DNA from: WLJO01 sp945889085
Lineage (GTDB): Bacteria; Actinomycetota; Acidimicrobiia; Acidimicrobiales; Ilumatobacteraceae
Direction of reading: 5' to 3'
Assembly: GCA_945889085.1 (NCBI GenBank)
Contig: CAMDBM010000002.1
Location: 29,318 to 93,317 of the forward strand
DNA length: 64,000 nt
A model generated the notes under the pieces. It saw only the letters and a list, made by a program, of their open reading frames with translations, had not been told where the DNA came from and did no database searches. Made by a program: the position numbers and the translations under genes. This document shows, in pieces, positions 1 through 8,304 of this stretch; position 1 is the first letter of the stretch; each line of letters starts with the position of its first letter.

Positions 1-487
1 CGGTGTCGAGGTCTCTCACCCGCAGGACGTACTCCTCCGAGCCGTCCCGATCGTGCGACCACGCGAGCAGACGATGGTTGGGGCTGATGTCGAAGGCGCC
101 GAGTGCGAAATAGTCGGACCCCTCTGCCTCACGGTTCTCGTCGAGGAGCACGTGCGACGACGCGGTCCCGGCCGAGTCGCCGCGGCAGTGAACCCCGTAG
201 GACTGCCCCTCGATCGTGCGCCCGACGTACCACCACGGTCCCTTGCGCACCGGGACGGACTGGTCGGTCTCCTGGATCCGTGACCGGATCTCGCCGAACA
301 ACGTCTCTTTGAGCGCAGCGTGGGGGCCGAACCACTCCTCGCAATACGTGTTCTCGGCGTGGAGGTAGCCAAGGGTCGCCGGGTCCTGCGGGTTGCTCAG
401 CCACGCGTACGGGTCCTCGGTTGGCCCGGTGGGGCGTTGCCAGGTGTGGGCACGGCGTTCGGCGACGGGGGGTTGCACGACGGGCAC
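1..487 (-). CDS. ptrB: Oligopeptidase B (protease II), N-terminal fragment
   Basis: Prolyl-oligopeptidase-family (S9A) serine peptidase that cleaves short peptides, classically after basic residues, in the cytoplasm. Only the first ~162 residues are inside the window; the frame runs off the left edge, so the alpha/beta-hydrolase domain with the catalytic triad cannot be checked. What is visible is the N-terminal segment and start of the beta-propeller: DPYAWL, then YLHAENTY, then ETDQSVPVRKGPWWY, then a GRTIEGQSYGVHCR stretch, all in the order expected for this family. The GTG at 487 is the first start that precedes the conserved DPYAWL block; there is no obvious ribosome-binding site. It is divergent from the ferredoxin gene at 546. 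Confidence 0.85.
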   Translation of the reverse strand, partial: MPVVQPPVAERRAHTWQRPTGPTEDPYAWLSNPQDPATLGYLHAENTYCEEWFGPHAALKETLFGEIRSRIQETDQSVPVRKGPWWYVGRTIEGQSYGVHCRGDSAGTASSHVLLDENREAEGSDYFALGAFDISPNHRLLAWSHDRDGSEEYVLRVRDLDT

Positions 488-545
488 GCTAACGGCAGGC
501 GCCTTGTACCCTGCGGGGCACCATGGTTACTCAGGGCGGGCCGCG

Positions 546-782
546 ATGAGGGTGTGGATCGATCAGGACCTGTGCACGGGAGACGGTCTGTGCGAGGACC
601 ACGCCCCTGATGTGTTCGCCCTGCTCGAGGACGGAATCGCCTACGTGAAAGAGGCGGATCAGATCCTCAACGACCCGGGCGGCTCGGGCAGCCTCGCCTT
701 CGTCCCCGAGCGCCTCTACCAGCAGGTGGTCAACGCCGCAGAGGAGTGCCCCGGGGAGTGCATCTTCATCGAGATGCGCTGA
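546..782 (+). CDS. Small Fe-S ferredoxin
   Basis: A 78-residue soluble electron carrier of the kind that feeds cytochromes P450 and other oxygenases. Cysteines are at 10, 16, 68 and 72 (DLCTGDGLCEDHAP near the N terminus and EECPGECI near the C terminus), a single-cluster arrangement of the 3Fe-4S/4Fe-4S actinobacterial family. A CxxxxxC rather than CxxCxxC first half is typical of it. Whether the cluster is 3Fe-4S or 4Fe-4S cannot be decided from sequence. It lies 104 nt upstream of sufB on the same strand, but the suf operator at 817-842 separates them, so it need not be cotranscribed. No P450 or oxygenase gene is in the window. Confidence 0.85.
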   Translation: MRVWIDQDLCTGDGLCEDHAPDVFALLEDGIAYVKEADQILNDPGGSGSLAFVPERLYQQVVNAAEECPGECIFIEMR

Positions 783-816
783 ACCGGCGGTTCGGCTCGG
801 GGTTTTTGTCCAAGGA

Positions 817-842
817 ATTGTTACTATGGCCGTAGTGGAAAT
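817..842. promoter_or_regulatory. suf operator site A (sufB promoter)
   Basis: A 26-bp imperfect dyad of the form ATT-N3-ACTA-N6-TAGT-GGA-AAT. It aligns without gaps to sites at 4733-4758 (reverse complement) and 13736-13761, sharing the core ACYATNNSCGTAGKGGAAAY. A candidate -10 (TACTAT, 822-827) lies inside the left half, which suggests repression by occlusion. No regulator gene is in the window; an Rrf2/IscR- or SufR-type repressor is the obvious inference. Confidence 0.7.
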
Positions 843-886
843 CCCGGGTTCCTCGCTCGGGATGCACCTCTCCGAGGAGTCTCACG

Positions 887-2290
887 ATGACCGCCATTGA
901 TCTCGACCTGAGCAAGTACAGCCTCGGCTGGAACGACGGTGAAGAGTACGTATTCCGGCCGGCGAAGGGCATTAGCTCCGATGTCGTCAACCAGATGTCG
1001 CGCTGGAAGGGCGAGCCCGAGTGGATGCGCAAATTCCGCGAGCGCAGCTTCAACGTGTTCGAGAAGAAGCCGATGGCAGCGTGGTTCGCGATCAACATGC
1101 CCGACATCAACTTCGACGACATCTACTACTACATCAAGCCGACCGAGGGCGGCGTGGTGGACGCGTGGGAAGACCTGCCCGAGAAGATCAAGCAGACGTA
1201 CGAGAAGCTCGGTATCCCGGAGGCGGAGCGCAAGTACCTCGCCGGTGTCACCAGCCAGTACGACTCCGAGGTCGTCTACCACAAGAACCGTGACGAGCTC
1301 GCCGCCCAGGGGATCCTGTTCTGCGACATGGACACCGCGCTGCGCGAGTACCCGGACCTGGTCAAGCAGCACTTCGGCTCCATCATCCCCCCGGCCGACA
1401 ACAAGTTCTCGGCGCTGAACTCGGCGGTGTGGAGCGGTGGCTCGTTCGTCTACGTTCCGCCGGGTGTCGAGTGCGAGATGCCGCTTCAGGCGTACTTCCG
1501 CATCAACTCCGAGAGTGCCGGCCAGTTCGAGCGCACACTCATCATCGCCGACGAGGGCTCGAAGGTGCACTACATCGAAGGCTGTTCGGCGCCCGTCTAC
1601 GCGAAGGAGGCGCTGCACTCCGCTGTCGTGGAGATCATCGTGAAGCCTTCCGCTCGCGTCACCTACACCACCATCCAGAACTGGTCGTCGAACGTGTACA
1701 ACCTCGTCACCAAGCGCGCACGCGTGGAGGCCGAGGGCCACATGGAGTGGATCGACGGCAACATCGGCTCCAAGCTCACGATGAAGTACCCGAGCGTGTA
1801 CCTCGTCGGACCGAAGGCAACCGGAGAGGTGCTCTCGGTGGCCTACGCCGGCGAGGGCCAGCACCAGGACGCGGGTGCCAAGATGGTGCACGCAGCACCG
1901 GAGACCACGTCGAAGATCGTGTCGAAGTCGATCAGCAAGGACGGTGGGATCACCACCTACCGCGGTCTGGTTCGTGTCGAGGAAGGCGCGTACGGCTGCA
2001 AGAGCCACGTGCAGTGCGACGCACTCATCCTCGACGAGGACTCCACCTCACGCACCTTCCCGTACATGGAAGTGGGCGAGAAGGACGCGCAGATCGGCCA
2101 CGAGGCAACGGTGTCCAAGATCGCCGACGAGCAGTTGTTCTACCTGATGAGCCGCGGGCTCTCCCAGGAGCAGGCGATGTCGATGGTGGTCAACGGGTTC
2201 ATCGAGCCGGTCACCCGCACGCTGCCGATGGAGTACGCCGTGGAGTGGAGCCGCCTCATCGAGCTGCAGATGGAAGGCTCGGTCGGCTAG
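887..2290 (+). CDS. sufB: Fe-S cluster assembly scaffold protein SufB
   Basis: SufB, 467 residues, the scaffold subunit of the cytoplasmic SufBCD complex on which sulfide and iron are assembled into clusters. Full length for the family, with the typical N-terminal region (ISSDVVNQMSRWKGEPEWM), the central YVPPGVECEMPLQAYFRI segment and the C-terminal right-handed beta-helix domain ending in LPMEYAVEWSRLIELQMEGS. GAGGAG eight nucleotides before the ATG supports this start. Unlike most actinobacterial suf operons, sufB stands alone: the next gene is convergent, and its stop codon overlaps the sufB stop by 3 bp (2287-2290). sufD and sufC follow about 2.5 kb later. Likely regulated through the dyad at 817-842. 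Confidence 0.97.
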   Translation: MTAIDLDLSKYSLGWNDGEEYVFRPAKGISSDVVNQMSRWKGEPEWMRKFRERSFNVFEKKPMAAWFAINMPDINFDDIYYYIKPTEGGVVDAWEDLPEKIKQTYEKLGIPEAERKYLAGVTSQYDSEVVYHKNRDELAAQGILFCDMDTALREYPDLVKQHFGSIIPPADNKFSALNSAVWSGGSFVYVPPGVECEMPLQAYFRINSESAGQFERTLIIADEGSKVHYIEGCSAPVYAKEALHSAVVEIIVKPSARVTYTTIQNWSSNVYNLVTKRARVEAEGHMEWIDGNIGSKLTMKYPSVYLVGPKATGEVLSVAYAGEGQHQDAGAKMVHAAPETTSKIVSKSISKDGGITTYRGLVRVEEGAYGCKSHVQCDALILDEDSTSRTFPYMEVGEKDAQIGHEATVSKIADEQLFYLMSRGLSQEQAMSMVVNGFIEPVTRTLPMEYAVEWSRLIELQMEGSVG

Positions 2291-4293
2291 CCGAGTTTGG
2301 TGTAGATGCGACACGGCTGGCCGCGCAGCGATCCGCAAGGTGCCAGCCCGGCCGGTGCCGCAATGCCCTTCAGTACGGGAAGCACGATGCGCGACGGGTG
2401 TTGCTTGTCGGTCAGCACCGTAACCGTGCCTCCGGCCGGGAGGCCCTGGAAGATCCATTGTGCGCGGTTGCCGCCGGGGGAGCCGACGAGCACCCGGACA
2501 CGGGAGCCCTTGCGGAACACGTGGGCAAAGGGGAAAAGTTCCACGCGTACGAGAGTCGGCTCGCCGGCAACGAGTGGAGCCGCGTCCCGCTGGAGATGGG
2601 TGTGCACCGGCCGCAGTTCGGTGGAGGCTGCGGTATCGAGTGCCCGCCGACTGGCACGCAGCCAGCCTGATTGCACGTAGACCTCCTGCCCGTCGGGGCG
2701 GACCTCGGTGATTGTCACCTCGAGATCGGTGTCGGGGGCAGAGGAGGAGATCCAGAGATCGGCCGAAGCGGGCCCGACGAGCACCTGATCGGCCCCCAGC
2801 GTCGGACCCTCAAATGCCACTACGGCGCCTTTCGGCGCAGGCTTCCAGTCCCACTTCACGTCGGCGTTCCAGATCTCGGCGAGCGACCCGGTGTAATACG
2901 TGTCGGCAGTTGCATCGGGATCGTAGGTGTACGCAGCGGCGCCACCCTTCGCGGTGAGCAGCATCGGTGTCGGTTCGGTGCTCGGGATCGGCCACGACGG
3001 GAACGACGCCTCGAAGCGAGGAGCGGGTGCACCGGCGGGCAGGCCGTCGGCTGCGCCCTCCTCGAACAGGATGCGCACCGGAGGCTCGGACTCGAAGGCC
3101 GCCAGTGCTTCTTCATACGTCTTGCCGGTGAACCGGAGCGGGGCGAAGCCGAGCCCGCTCACGTTGAACACGGTCTTGTAGAGCACCGATGGAATGAACC
3201 CGGCCATGATGCTCAACTGTGGGGTGCGCTGTGCGACGTAGAGCTCGAGGAACTCGTGGTAGCGGTTGAGGAAACCGACACCGAGCGCCTCGGTATGCAG
3301 GCCGTTCGACATGGTGGCGTACACATGCGGTGACGACGTGAACTTGTCGAGCAGCGCCGGGAAGCGCCCGCCGGTCTGCTCGTCCTGCCACGCCCCGGCG
3401 AGGAATACCGGCACCGTGATCTTCCCGACGAGCAGCGACGGGTTCAGCACATCGGAGACGCCCGGGTTGTAGAAGGGGTTGTCCGCGATCTCCTTCGCGG
3501 GGTCCAGATTGCCCGAGCGCGCATCCTGGTTGGTGATGCAGGTTGTGTCGCCCGCGTCAGCACGCTTCTTGGTCCATGCCTGACCGAAGGGCTGTGCCTC
3601 CTTGCCGCGCTCGGTGCTCCACATCACGGCGAAGCCCGTGTTGAGGATCCCGCCCGGATACAGCGTGGAGCGATAGAGGTCGTCGCTCACCGAGAACGGT
3701 GCGATTGATGTAAGGCTCGGCGGCTGTGTGGACGCAACGAAGAGCTGCGTGATGCCGGGATACGAGATGCCGACCATGCCAACCTTGTTGTGCAGCACCC
3801 ACGGTTGCGACGCGATGGTCTCGATCGCGTCGTAGCCGTCGGTGAGCTGCTTGTCCTCGAAGAACCTGAACGCACCGCCCGAGCAGCCGGTACCGCGCAC
3901 GTTGATGCCGACGTGGGCGTAGCCCAATGCGTTATAGAGCGCCGACGATGTTGTGTTGTCGGGGTTGCTCGGGTCGTATCCCGAGTACTCGACCACGGTC
4001 GGGTAGGGGCCGGACTTCTCCGTCCCCGGGAGCATCACGTTGATCGACAGCGTGACGCCGTCTCGGACCGTCAGGTAGCCGAACCCGGGCTTGATGGTCT
4101 GGGCACCGGTGGCCTCGGTGGTCGGTGCGGCACTCTCGGACGGCGCGGGCGCTGTGGTGCCGGCGACGCTGCTCGTGGACGGGGCCACGGATACCAGTGC
4201 GGTGGTCGGGCCCCCGGCCGGGGTTGAAGACCCACAGGCCGCTAGGAGAGCGAGCGGTAGGAGGACGAGCAGGTGGCGTGTGCGACAGATCAC
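2287..4293 (-). CDS. CocE/NonD-type (S15) hydrolase lipoprotein
   Basis: A 668-residue exported serine hydrolase of the X-Pro dipeptidyl-peptidase/CocE family; substrates in this family range from peptides to esters, so the substrate is unknown. GTG at 4293 gives a short lipoprotein signal ending LLPLALLAAC-G; the ATG 42 nt upstream would add an unusual 14-residue extension. A Ser/Ala/Pro/Thr-rich linker follows to about residue 75. The nucleophile elbow is VGISYPG, and NGLHTEA near the middle is a candidate for the catalytic His. The C-terminal third is the jelly-roll X-Pro_C domain (residues ~455-660), ending in the GSPGGNRAQW region. It separates sufB from sufD and is divergent from the four-Cys gene at 4370. 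A role in Fe-S metabolism is not indicated. Confidence 0.85.
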   Translation of the reverse strand: MICRTRHLLVLLPLALLAACGSSTPAGGPTTALVSVAPSTSSVAGTTAPAPSESAAPTTEATGAQTIKPGFGYLTVRDGVTLSINVMLPGTEKSGPYPTVVEYSGYDPSNPDNTTSSALYNALGYAHVGINVRGTGCSGGAFRFFEDKQLTDGYDAIETIASQPWVLHNKVGMVGISYPGITQLFVASTQPPSLTSIAPFSVSDDLYRSTLYPGGILNTGFAVMWSTERGKEAQPFGQAWTKKRADAGDTTCITNQDARSGNLDPAKEIADNPFYNPGVSDVLNPSLLVGKITVPVFLAGAWQDEQTGGRFPALLDKFTSSPHVYATMSNGLHTEALGVGFLNRYHEFLELYVAQRTPQLSIMAGFIPSVLYKTVFNVSGLGFAPLRFTGKTYEEALAAFESEPPVRILFEEGAADGLPAGAPAPRFEASFPSWPIPSTEPTPMLLTAKGGAAAYTYDPDATADTYYTGSLAEIWNADVKWDWKPAPKGAVVAFEGPTLGADQVLVGPASADLWISSSAPDTDLEVTITEVRPDGQEVYVQSGWLRASRRALDTAASTELRPVHTHLQRDAAPLVAGEPTLVRVELFPFAHVFRKGSRVRVLVGSPGGNRAQWIFQGLPAGGTVTVLTDKQHPSRIVLPVLKGIAAPAGLAPCGSLRGQPCRIYTKLG

Positions 4294-4304
4294 TATGCAT
4301 GATC
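4288..4304. repeat. Short inverted repeat between divergent starts
   Basis: GATCA (4288-4292) and TGATC (4300-4304) flank a 7-nt AT-rich spacer exactly at the GTG start of the S15 lipoprotein gene and upstream of the divergent gene at 4370. It could be an operator or simply part of overlapping -10 elements. Confidence 0.3.
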
Positions 4305-4369
4305 GTGCCACGAAGCAGCGCGATTGCGACACCATGGGGCCAGCGACGAGCCAGAATGTCGGGGTGCCG

Positions 4370-4714
4370 ATGCGTCAGGAATGCAAGAACTTCGAGAGCC
4401 GCACCTATGCCAACGGCGAGACCGTGCAGAAGTGCAACGTCGACCTCGCCCCCGATGCACCGTGGCGCTGCCCCGATCAGTGCGCGGGCTACCAGAGGCG
4501 GATCATCGACGGTGGCTGGACCTACGGGAGTCTGACGCCGCCGAGTACACCGGAGGAACCGCCGGGACTCGATGACGGAACCGCTGCGGCGGTCCTCGAC
4601 GAGGCTGAGGAGATCATCAACGCGATCGTGCCCGAGGTGCTCGCGGAGGTGCTCGCCGAGAACCAGCGCAAGAAGGGTTTTGGCCGCTTTTTCCGGCGTC
4701 GCGGCAGGTCCTGA
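4370..4714 (+). CDS. Uncharacterised four-cysteine protein upstream of sufD
   Basis: A 114-residue protein I do not recognise. The N-terminal third holds all four cysteines (5, 22, 34, 38; spacing C-X16-C-X11-C-X3-C) with several aromatic residues, which could bind a metal or form disulfides. A Pro-rich linker (PPSTPEEPPG) follows, then an acidic, probably helical segment (AAVLDEAEEIINAIVPEVLAEVLAEN, shown here only as positions ~73-98) and a very basic tail (KKGFGRFFRRRGRS). There is no signal peptide. ATG 4370 is chosen because it directly precedes the Cys-rich segment; ATG 4334 in the same frame would add 12 residues. It sits 75 nt upstream of sufD, with the suf operator in between, so a link to Fe-S assembly is positional only. 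Confidence 0.7.
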   Translation: MRQECKNFESRTYANGETVQKCNVDLAPDAPWRCPDQCAGYQRRIIDGGWTYGSLTPPSTPEEPPGLDDGTAAAVLDEAEEIINAIVPEVLAEVLAENQRKKGFGRFFRRRGRS

Positions 4715-4732
4715 GCCCCAGCGGGCCGGGGG

Positions 4733-4758
4733 ATTTCCCCTACGGCGATGGTAGTATT
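4733..4758. promoter_or_regulatory. suf operator site B (sufD promoter)
   Basis: Read on the minus strand this is A-A-T-N3-ACCA-TCGCCG-TAGG-GGA-AAT, the third member of the shared suf dyad (core ACYATNNSCGTAGKGGAAAY). A good -10 for sufD (TAGTAT, 4752-4757) lies inside it, mirroring site A. The left part of the dyad is weaker than in sites A and C. Confidence 0.65.
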
Positions 4759-4789
4759 TCCCCTGCTCCCGACCCCCTCAGGACCGCCG

Positions 4790-5941
4790 ATGAACCCCGA
4801 ACTTGCGAGCGCGATCCCCGGCCCGAGCTGGCTGATCGAGCGAAGGACTGCCGCTGCCGTGCGGGCTACCGCCTCAGCGATGCCCCAGGTGGACGAGGAG
4901 ATCTGGCGGTACAGCCGGATCGACGAACTCAACCTCGACCGCTACGCCTACTCGCCCGCCGCATCGTCGATCAGCGGCGCCGGCGAGTGTTTGTCCGAAC
5001 CCCTCGAGACGGACCCCGTGGCGCCTGCCCCCGACGTGTTTGCCGAGTGGAACACAGCCCTCAGCGAGCCGATCGTGCTGCGCACGGTCCGCGGTCAGGT
5101 GCTCGAGGTGCCGGTCGTAGTTGAGCATTCGGTCAGCGAGGGACAGATCACGTTCCCGCGCCTCGTGATCCATGCAGCGGCCGACAGCGAGATCACGGTG
5201 GTCGAGCGGTTCCGCAGCGACGCCTCGGGCGCTGCACTCGTCGCTCCGGTGGTCGAGATCCACGCCGGCCCCGCCGCGCGGGTGAAGTACGTCGCCATCA
5301 ATGAACTCGGCACGGATGTGTGGCTGATCGGCCACCAACTCGCCTGGGCGGACCGCGACAGCACCGTCTCGCTGTCGTCGGTGGCCCTCGGCGGGGACTA
5401 CGCCCGTGTGCGAACCGAGGCCGTGGCCAATGGGCAGGGTTCCTCGACGAAGCAAACGGCCCTGTACTTTGCGGACGGCACCCAGATGCATGACTTCCGT
5501 ACGATCCAGTCGCACATCGCACCGCGCACACAGTCGAACCTGCTGTTCAAGGGTGCAGTGAAGGACACGGCCCGAAGCGTTTACACCGGCCTCATCCGGA
5601 TCGGTCACGAAGCCAAGGGCTCCTCAGCGTTCCAGACGAACCGCAACCTCACACTGTCGGCGGGGGCGTGGGCCGAGAGTGTCCCCAACCTCGACATCGA
5701 GACCAACGACGTGCGCTGCAGCCATGCGAGCACCGTCGGCCCGATCGACGTGGAGCAGCGCTTCTACCTCGAGAGCCGTGGCGTGTCCCCGGAGATCGCA
5801 GAGCGGCTGATCGTGCTCGGCTTCTTCGACGAGGTACTCGAACAGCTTCCGTTGCCGGCGCTCGCGGCCCAGTTGCGTGCGCGCGTGGCGGCCAAACTCG
5901 ACGGTGTGCCGGCGGCGCTTGCCGGTTCGGTGGGCGGATGA
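4790..5941 (+). CDS. sufD: Fe-S cluster assembly protein SufD
   Basis: SufD, 383 residues, the SufB paralogue that completes the SufBC2D scaffold and is needed for iron entry. The N-terminal helical region (PQVDEEIWRYSRIDELNLDRY) is followed by the beta-helix domain and the C-terminal SRGVSPEIAERLIVLGFFDEV signature shared with SufB. The conserved His in CSHAST and the RFYLESRG segment are present. ATG 4790 is preferred to the ATG 42 nt upstream because that one lies within the promoter/operator. The stop overlaps the ATG of the Rieske gene (ATGA), so sufD-Rieske-sufC1 form a translationally coupled operon. Confidence 0.95.
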   Translation: MNPELASAIPGPSWLIERRTAAAVRATASAMPQVDEEIWRYSRIDELNLDRYAYSPAASSISGAGECLSEPLETDPVAPAPDVFAEWNTALSEPIVLRTVRGQVLEVPVVVEHSVSEGQITFPRLVIHAAADSEITVVERFRSDASGAALVAPVVEIHAGPAARVKYVAINELGTDVWLIGHQLAWADRDSTVSLSSVALGGDYARVRTEAVANGQGSSTKQTALYFADGTQMHDFRTIQSHIAPRTQSNLLFKGAVKDTARSVYTGLIRIGHEAKGSSAFQTNRNLTLSAGAWAESVPNLDIETNDVRCSHASTVGPIDVEQRFYLESRGVSPEIAERLIVLGFFDEVLEQLPLPALAAQLRARVAAKLDGVPAALAGSVGG

Positions 5942-6251
5942 GCGTCGTGCACCATCTCGGTCCGCTCGCGCAGTTCGAATCCGGTTCGGCGCGCCGGGTG
6001 GAGATCGCCGGTCTGGCCATTGCCCTCGTGCGCCTCGGAGACAGCGTGTACGCCATCGGCGACGTTTGCTCGCACGCCGACGTGTCGTTGAGCGGTGGCG
6101 AGGTGTTGGCCGACGAGTGCGAACTCGAGTGCCCCAAGCACGGAAGCCGCTTCAGCCTCACCTCTGGCGCCCCCCTGTCCCTGCCGGCTACCCAGCCGGT
6201 TCCCGTCTACGACGTCCGCGTGGTGAACGGCGAAGTGGAGTTGGAGATCTC

Positions 6252-6255
<4 letters not shown>
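5938..6255 (+). CDS. Rieske [2Fe-2S] ferredoxin of the suf operon
   Basis: A 105-residue Rieske-type ferredoxin (NirD/BphA3-like), an electron carrier with a His-coordinated 2Fe-2S cluster. The ligands are C44/H46 (VCSHADVSL) and C65/H68 (CPKHGSRF), with 18 residues between the two pairs, as in soluble Rieske proteins. It overlaps sufD (ATGA) upstream and sufC1 (ATGA) downstream. A Rieske gene between sufD and sufC is a known feature of actinobacterial suf operons such as those of Streptomyces. It may supply electrons for cluster assembly or be an early client of it; which is not known. Confidence 0.93.
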
Positions 6256-7052
<797 letters not shown>

Positions 7053-7059
7053 ACCGGGC

Positions 7060-7080
7060 CGCGGGATGCGCCCATCCGCG
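7060..7080. terminator. Possible bidirectional terminator
   Basis: An 8-bp GC-rich hairpin with one bulged G and a CGCC loop lies between the convergent sufC1 and zinc-ribbon genes. There is no clear T-tract, so this is weak. Confidence 0.3.
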
Positions 7081-7082
7081 TC

Positions 7083-7379
7083 CTAGAAGTCGAAGATCTC
7101 CCCGAGCAGGCCCTTCTTCTTGCGGTGCTTGCCGTGCTTCCTCCAGTCGTCATCGTCGTCGTCGTCCTTGGGGCGGTACGGCGGGGGTGGCGGTGCTACC
7201 GAGGACGGCCGGGGGCTCAACGGAGCCGGCGCGACGGACTGGGTTGCCGATCGCTCGATGAGTTTGTCGAGTTCTCCCCGGTCGAGCCACACGCCACGGC
7301 ACTGCGGGCAGTAGTCGATCTCGATACCGGACCGCTCGGACAGGACGAGTCGCTCAGATACGCAAGTGGGGCACAACAT
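7083..7379 (-). CDS. Zinc-ribbon (TFIIB-type) small protein
   Basis: A 98-residue cytoplasmic protein with an N-terminal zf-TFIIB-like ribbon: CPTC (3-6) and CPQCRGVWLDRGELDKL (24 onward), the pattern of the widespread bacterial family in which WLDxGEL follows the second Cys pair. A Pro/Ser linker, a run of seven aspartates followed by Trp, a Lys/His-rich stretch and a short hydrophobic tail (LLGEIFDF) complete it. Its function is unknown in general. It is the next gene after htpX on the same strand, 42 nt downstream, and probably cotranscribed with it, which suggests but does not prove a role in membrane-protein quality control. Confidence 0.85.
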   Translation of the reverse strand: MLCPTCVSERLVLSERSGIEIDYCPQCRGVWLDRGELDKLIERSATQSVAPAPLSPRPSSVAPPPPPYRPKDDDDDDDWRKHGKHRKKKGLLGEIFDF

Positions 7380-7421
7380 GCTGGTCTCCTTCGGTTCTGG
7401 GGGGGCTGCGTTCAGGTCAGG

Positions 7422-8291
7422 TCAGAAGGTCATCGTGCGCAACCGGGCGATGCGCTCCTCGGTGGGGGGATGACTGCTGAAGAGCCGGGCCATGCTGGCG
7501 TTGCGCCCGCCGCGGAACTCGCTGAGCGGGTTGTGGATGTAGGCGTACGCCTGGGCCGGTGCGACCGACATGGGCGCCTTGGCGGCGAGCACCTCAATGC
7601 GCTCAAGGGCGGTTGCTAGCGATGCACCGGAGCCGAGCAACTGCGCTGCGCCGCGGTCGGCCTCGAACTCGCGTGAGCGGCTGACCGCCATCTGGATGAG
7701 CGATGCTGCAATCGGTGCGAGCAGCGACATGAGCAACATCGCGAACGGGTTCGGTCGGTCCTCGTCGTCGCGACCGCCTCCGAACATGCTCGCGAACATT
7801 GCCATCTGTGCGATGTAGGAGATCGCAGTCGAGATGGCAGCAGCCACCGAACCGATGAGGATGTCCCGGTGGCGAACGTGCATCAGTTCGTGCGCCATGA
7901 CCGCCTCGATCTCGTCGCGCGGCATGGCCCGCAGGAGACCCTCGGTGGCGCAGACCACCGCCTTGCTGGGGCCGCGACCGGTAGCGAACGCGTTGGGCTG
8001 CGCACTTGGGGCGATCGCCACCCGGGGCATCGGGAGATTCGCCCGGGTGGCGAGCGACGCGACCATGTCGTAGAAGTCGGGGTTGTCGGAGCGCTCGATC
8101 ACCTTCGCCTTGGCCGCACTGAGCGCAAGGCGGTCGCTGAACCAGTAGGAACCGCCGACCATGACGAAGGCGATGAGCAGGCCGATGGTAAGTGCTCCGC
8201 TGCTTCCTCCGCCGAGCAGGCCGGCGACGGCCACGATGAGCCCGCCGAGTGCGGCGAGGAGCACGGTTGTCTTTGCGGTGTTCTTGAACAC
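7422..8291 (-). CDS. htpX: HtpX-family membrane zinc metalloprotease
   Basis: M48B endopeptidase of 289 residues that degrades misfolded membrane proteins, with its active site on the cytoplasmic side. Two N-terminal membrane segments (about 9-27 and 33-50), the zinc motif HELMH at 134-138, the third-ligand region REFEADRGAA, and two further hydrophobic segments between them match HtpX in order and length. GTG 8291 is chosen because it is preceded by AGGAAGG and gives the canonical short N terminus; the frame upstream overlaps the ATPase gene. It follows the P-type ATPase gene by 13 nt, so the two are probably an operon with the zinc-ribbon gene. Confidence 0.93.
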   Translation of the reverse strand: MFKNTAKTTVLLAALGGLIVAVAGLLGGGSSGALTIGLLIAFVMVGGSYWFSDRLALSAAKAKVIERSDNPDFYDMVASLATRANLPMPRVAIAPSAQPNAFATGRGPSKAVVCATEGLLRAMPRDEIEAVMAHELMHVRHRDILIGSVAAAISTAISYIAQMAMFASMFGGGRDDEDRPNPFAMLLMSLLAPIAASLIQMAVSRSREFEADRGAAQLLGSGASLATALERIEVLAAKAPMSVAPAQAYAYIHNPLSEFRGGRNASMARLFSSHPPTEERIARLRTMTF

Positions 8292-8304
8292 GGGTGGACC
8301 CTTC

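Noticed and set aside
824..2008. 394-codon open frame on the minus strand opposite sufB
   Set aside because: Shadow of a high-GC coding gene; sufB on the plus strand is certain and the minus-strand translation is Arg/Val/His-rich with no family resemblance.
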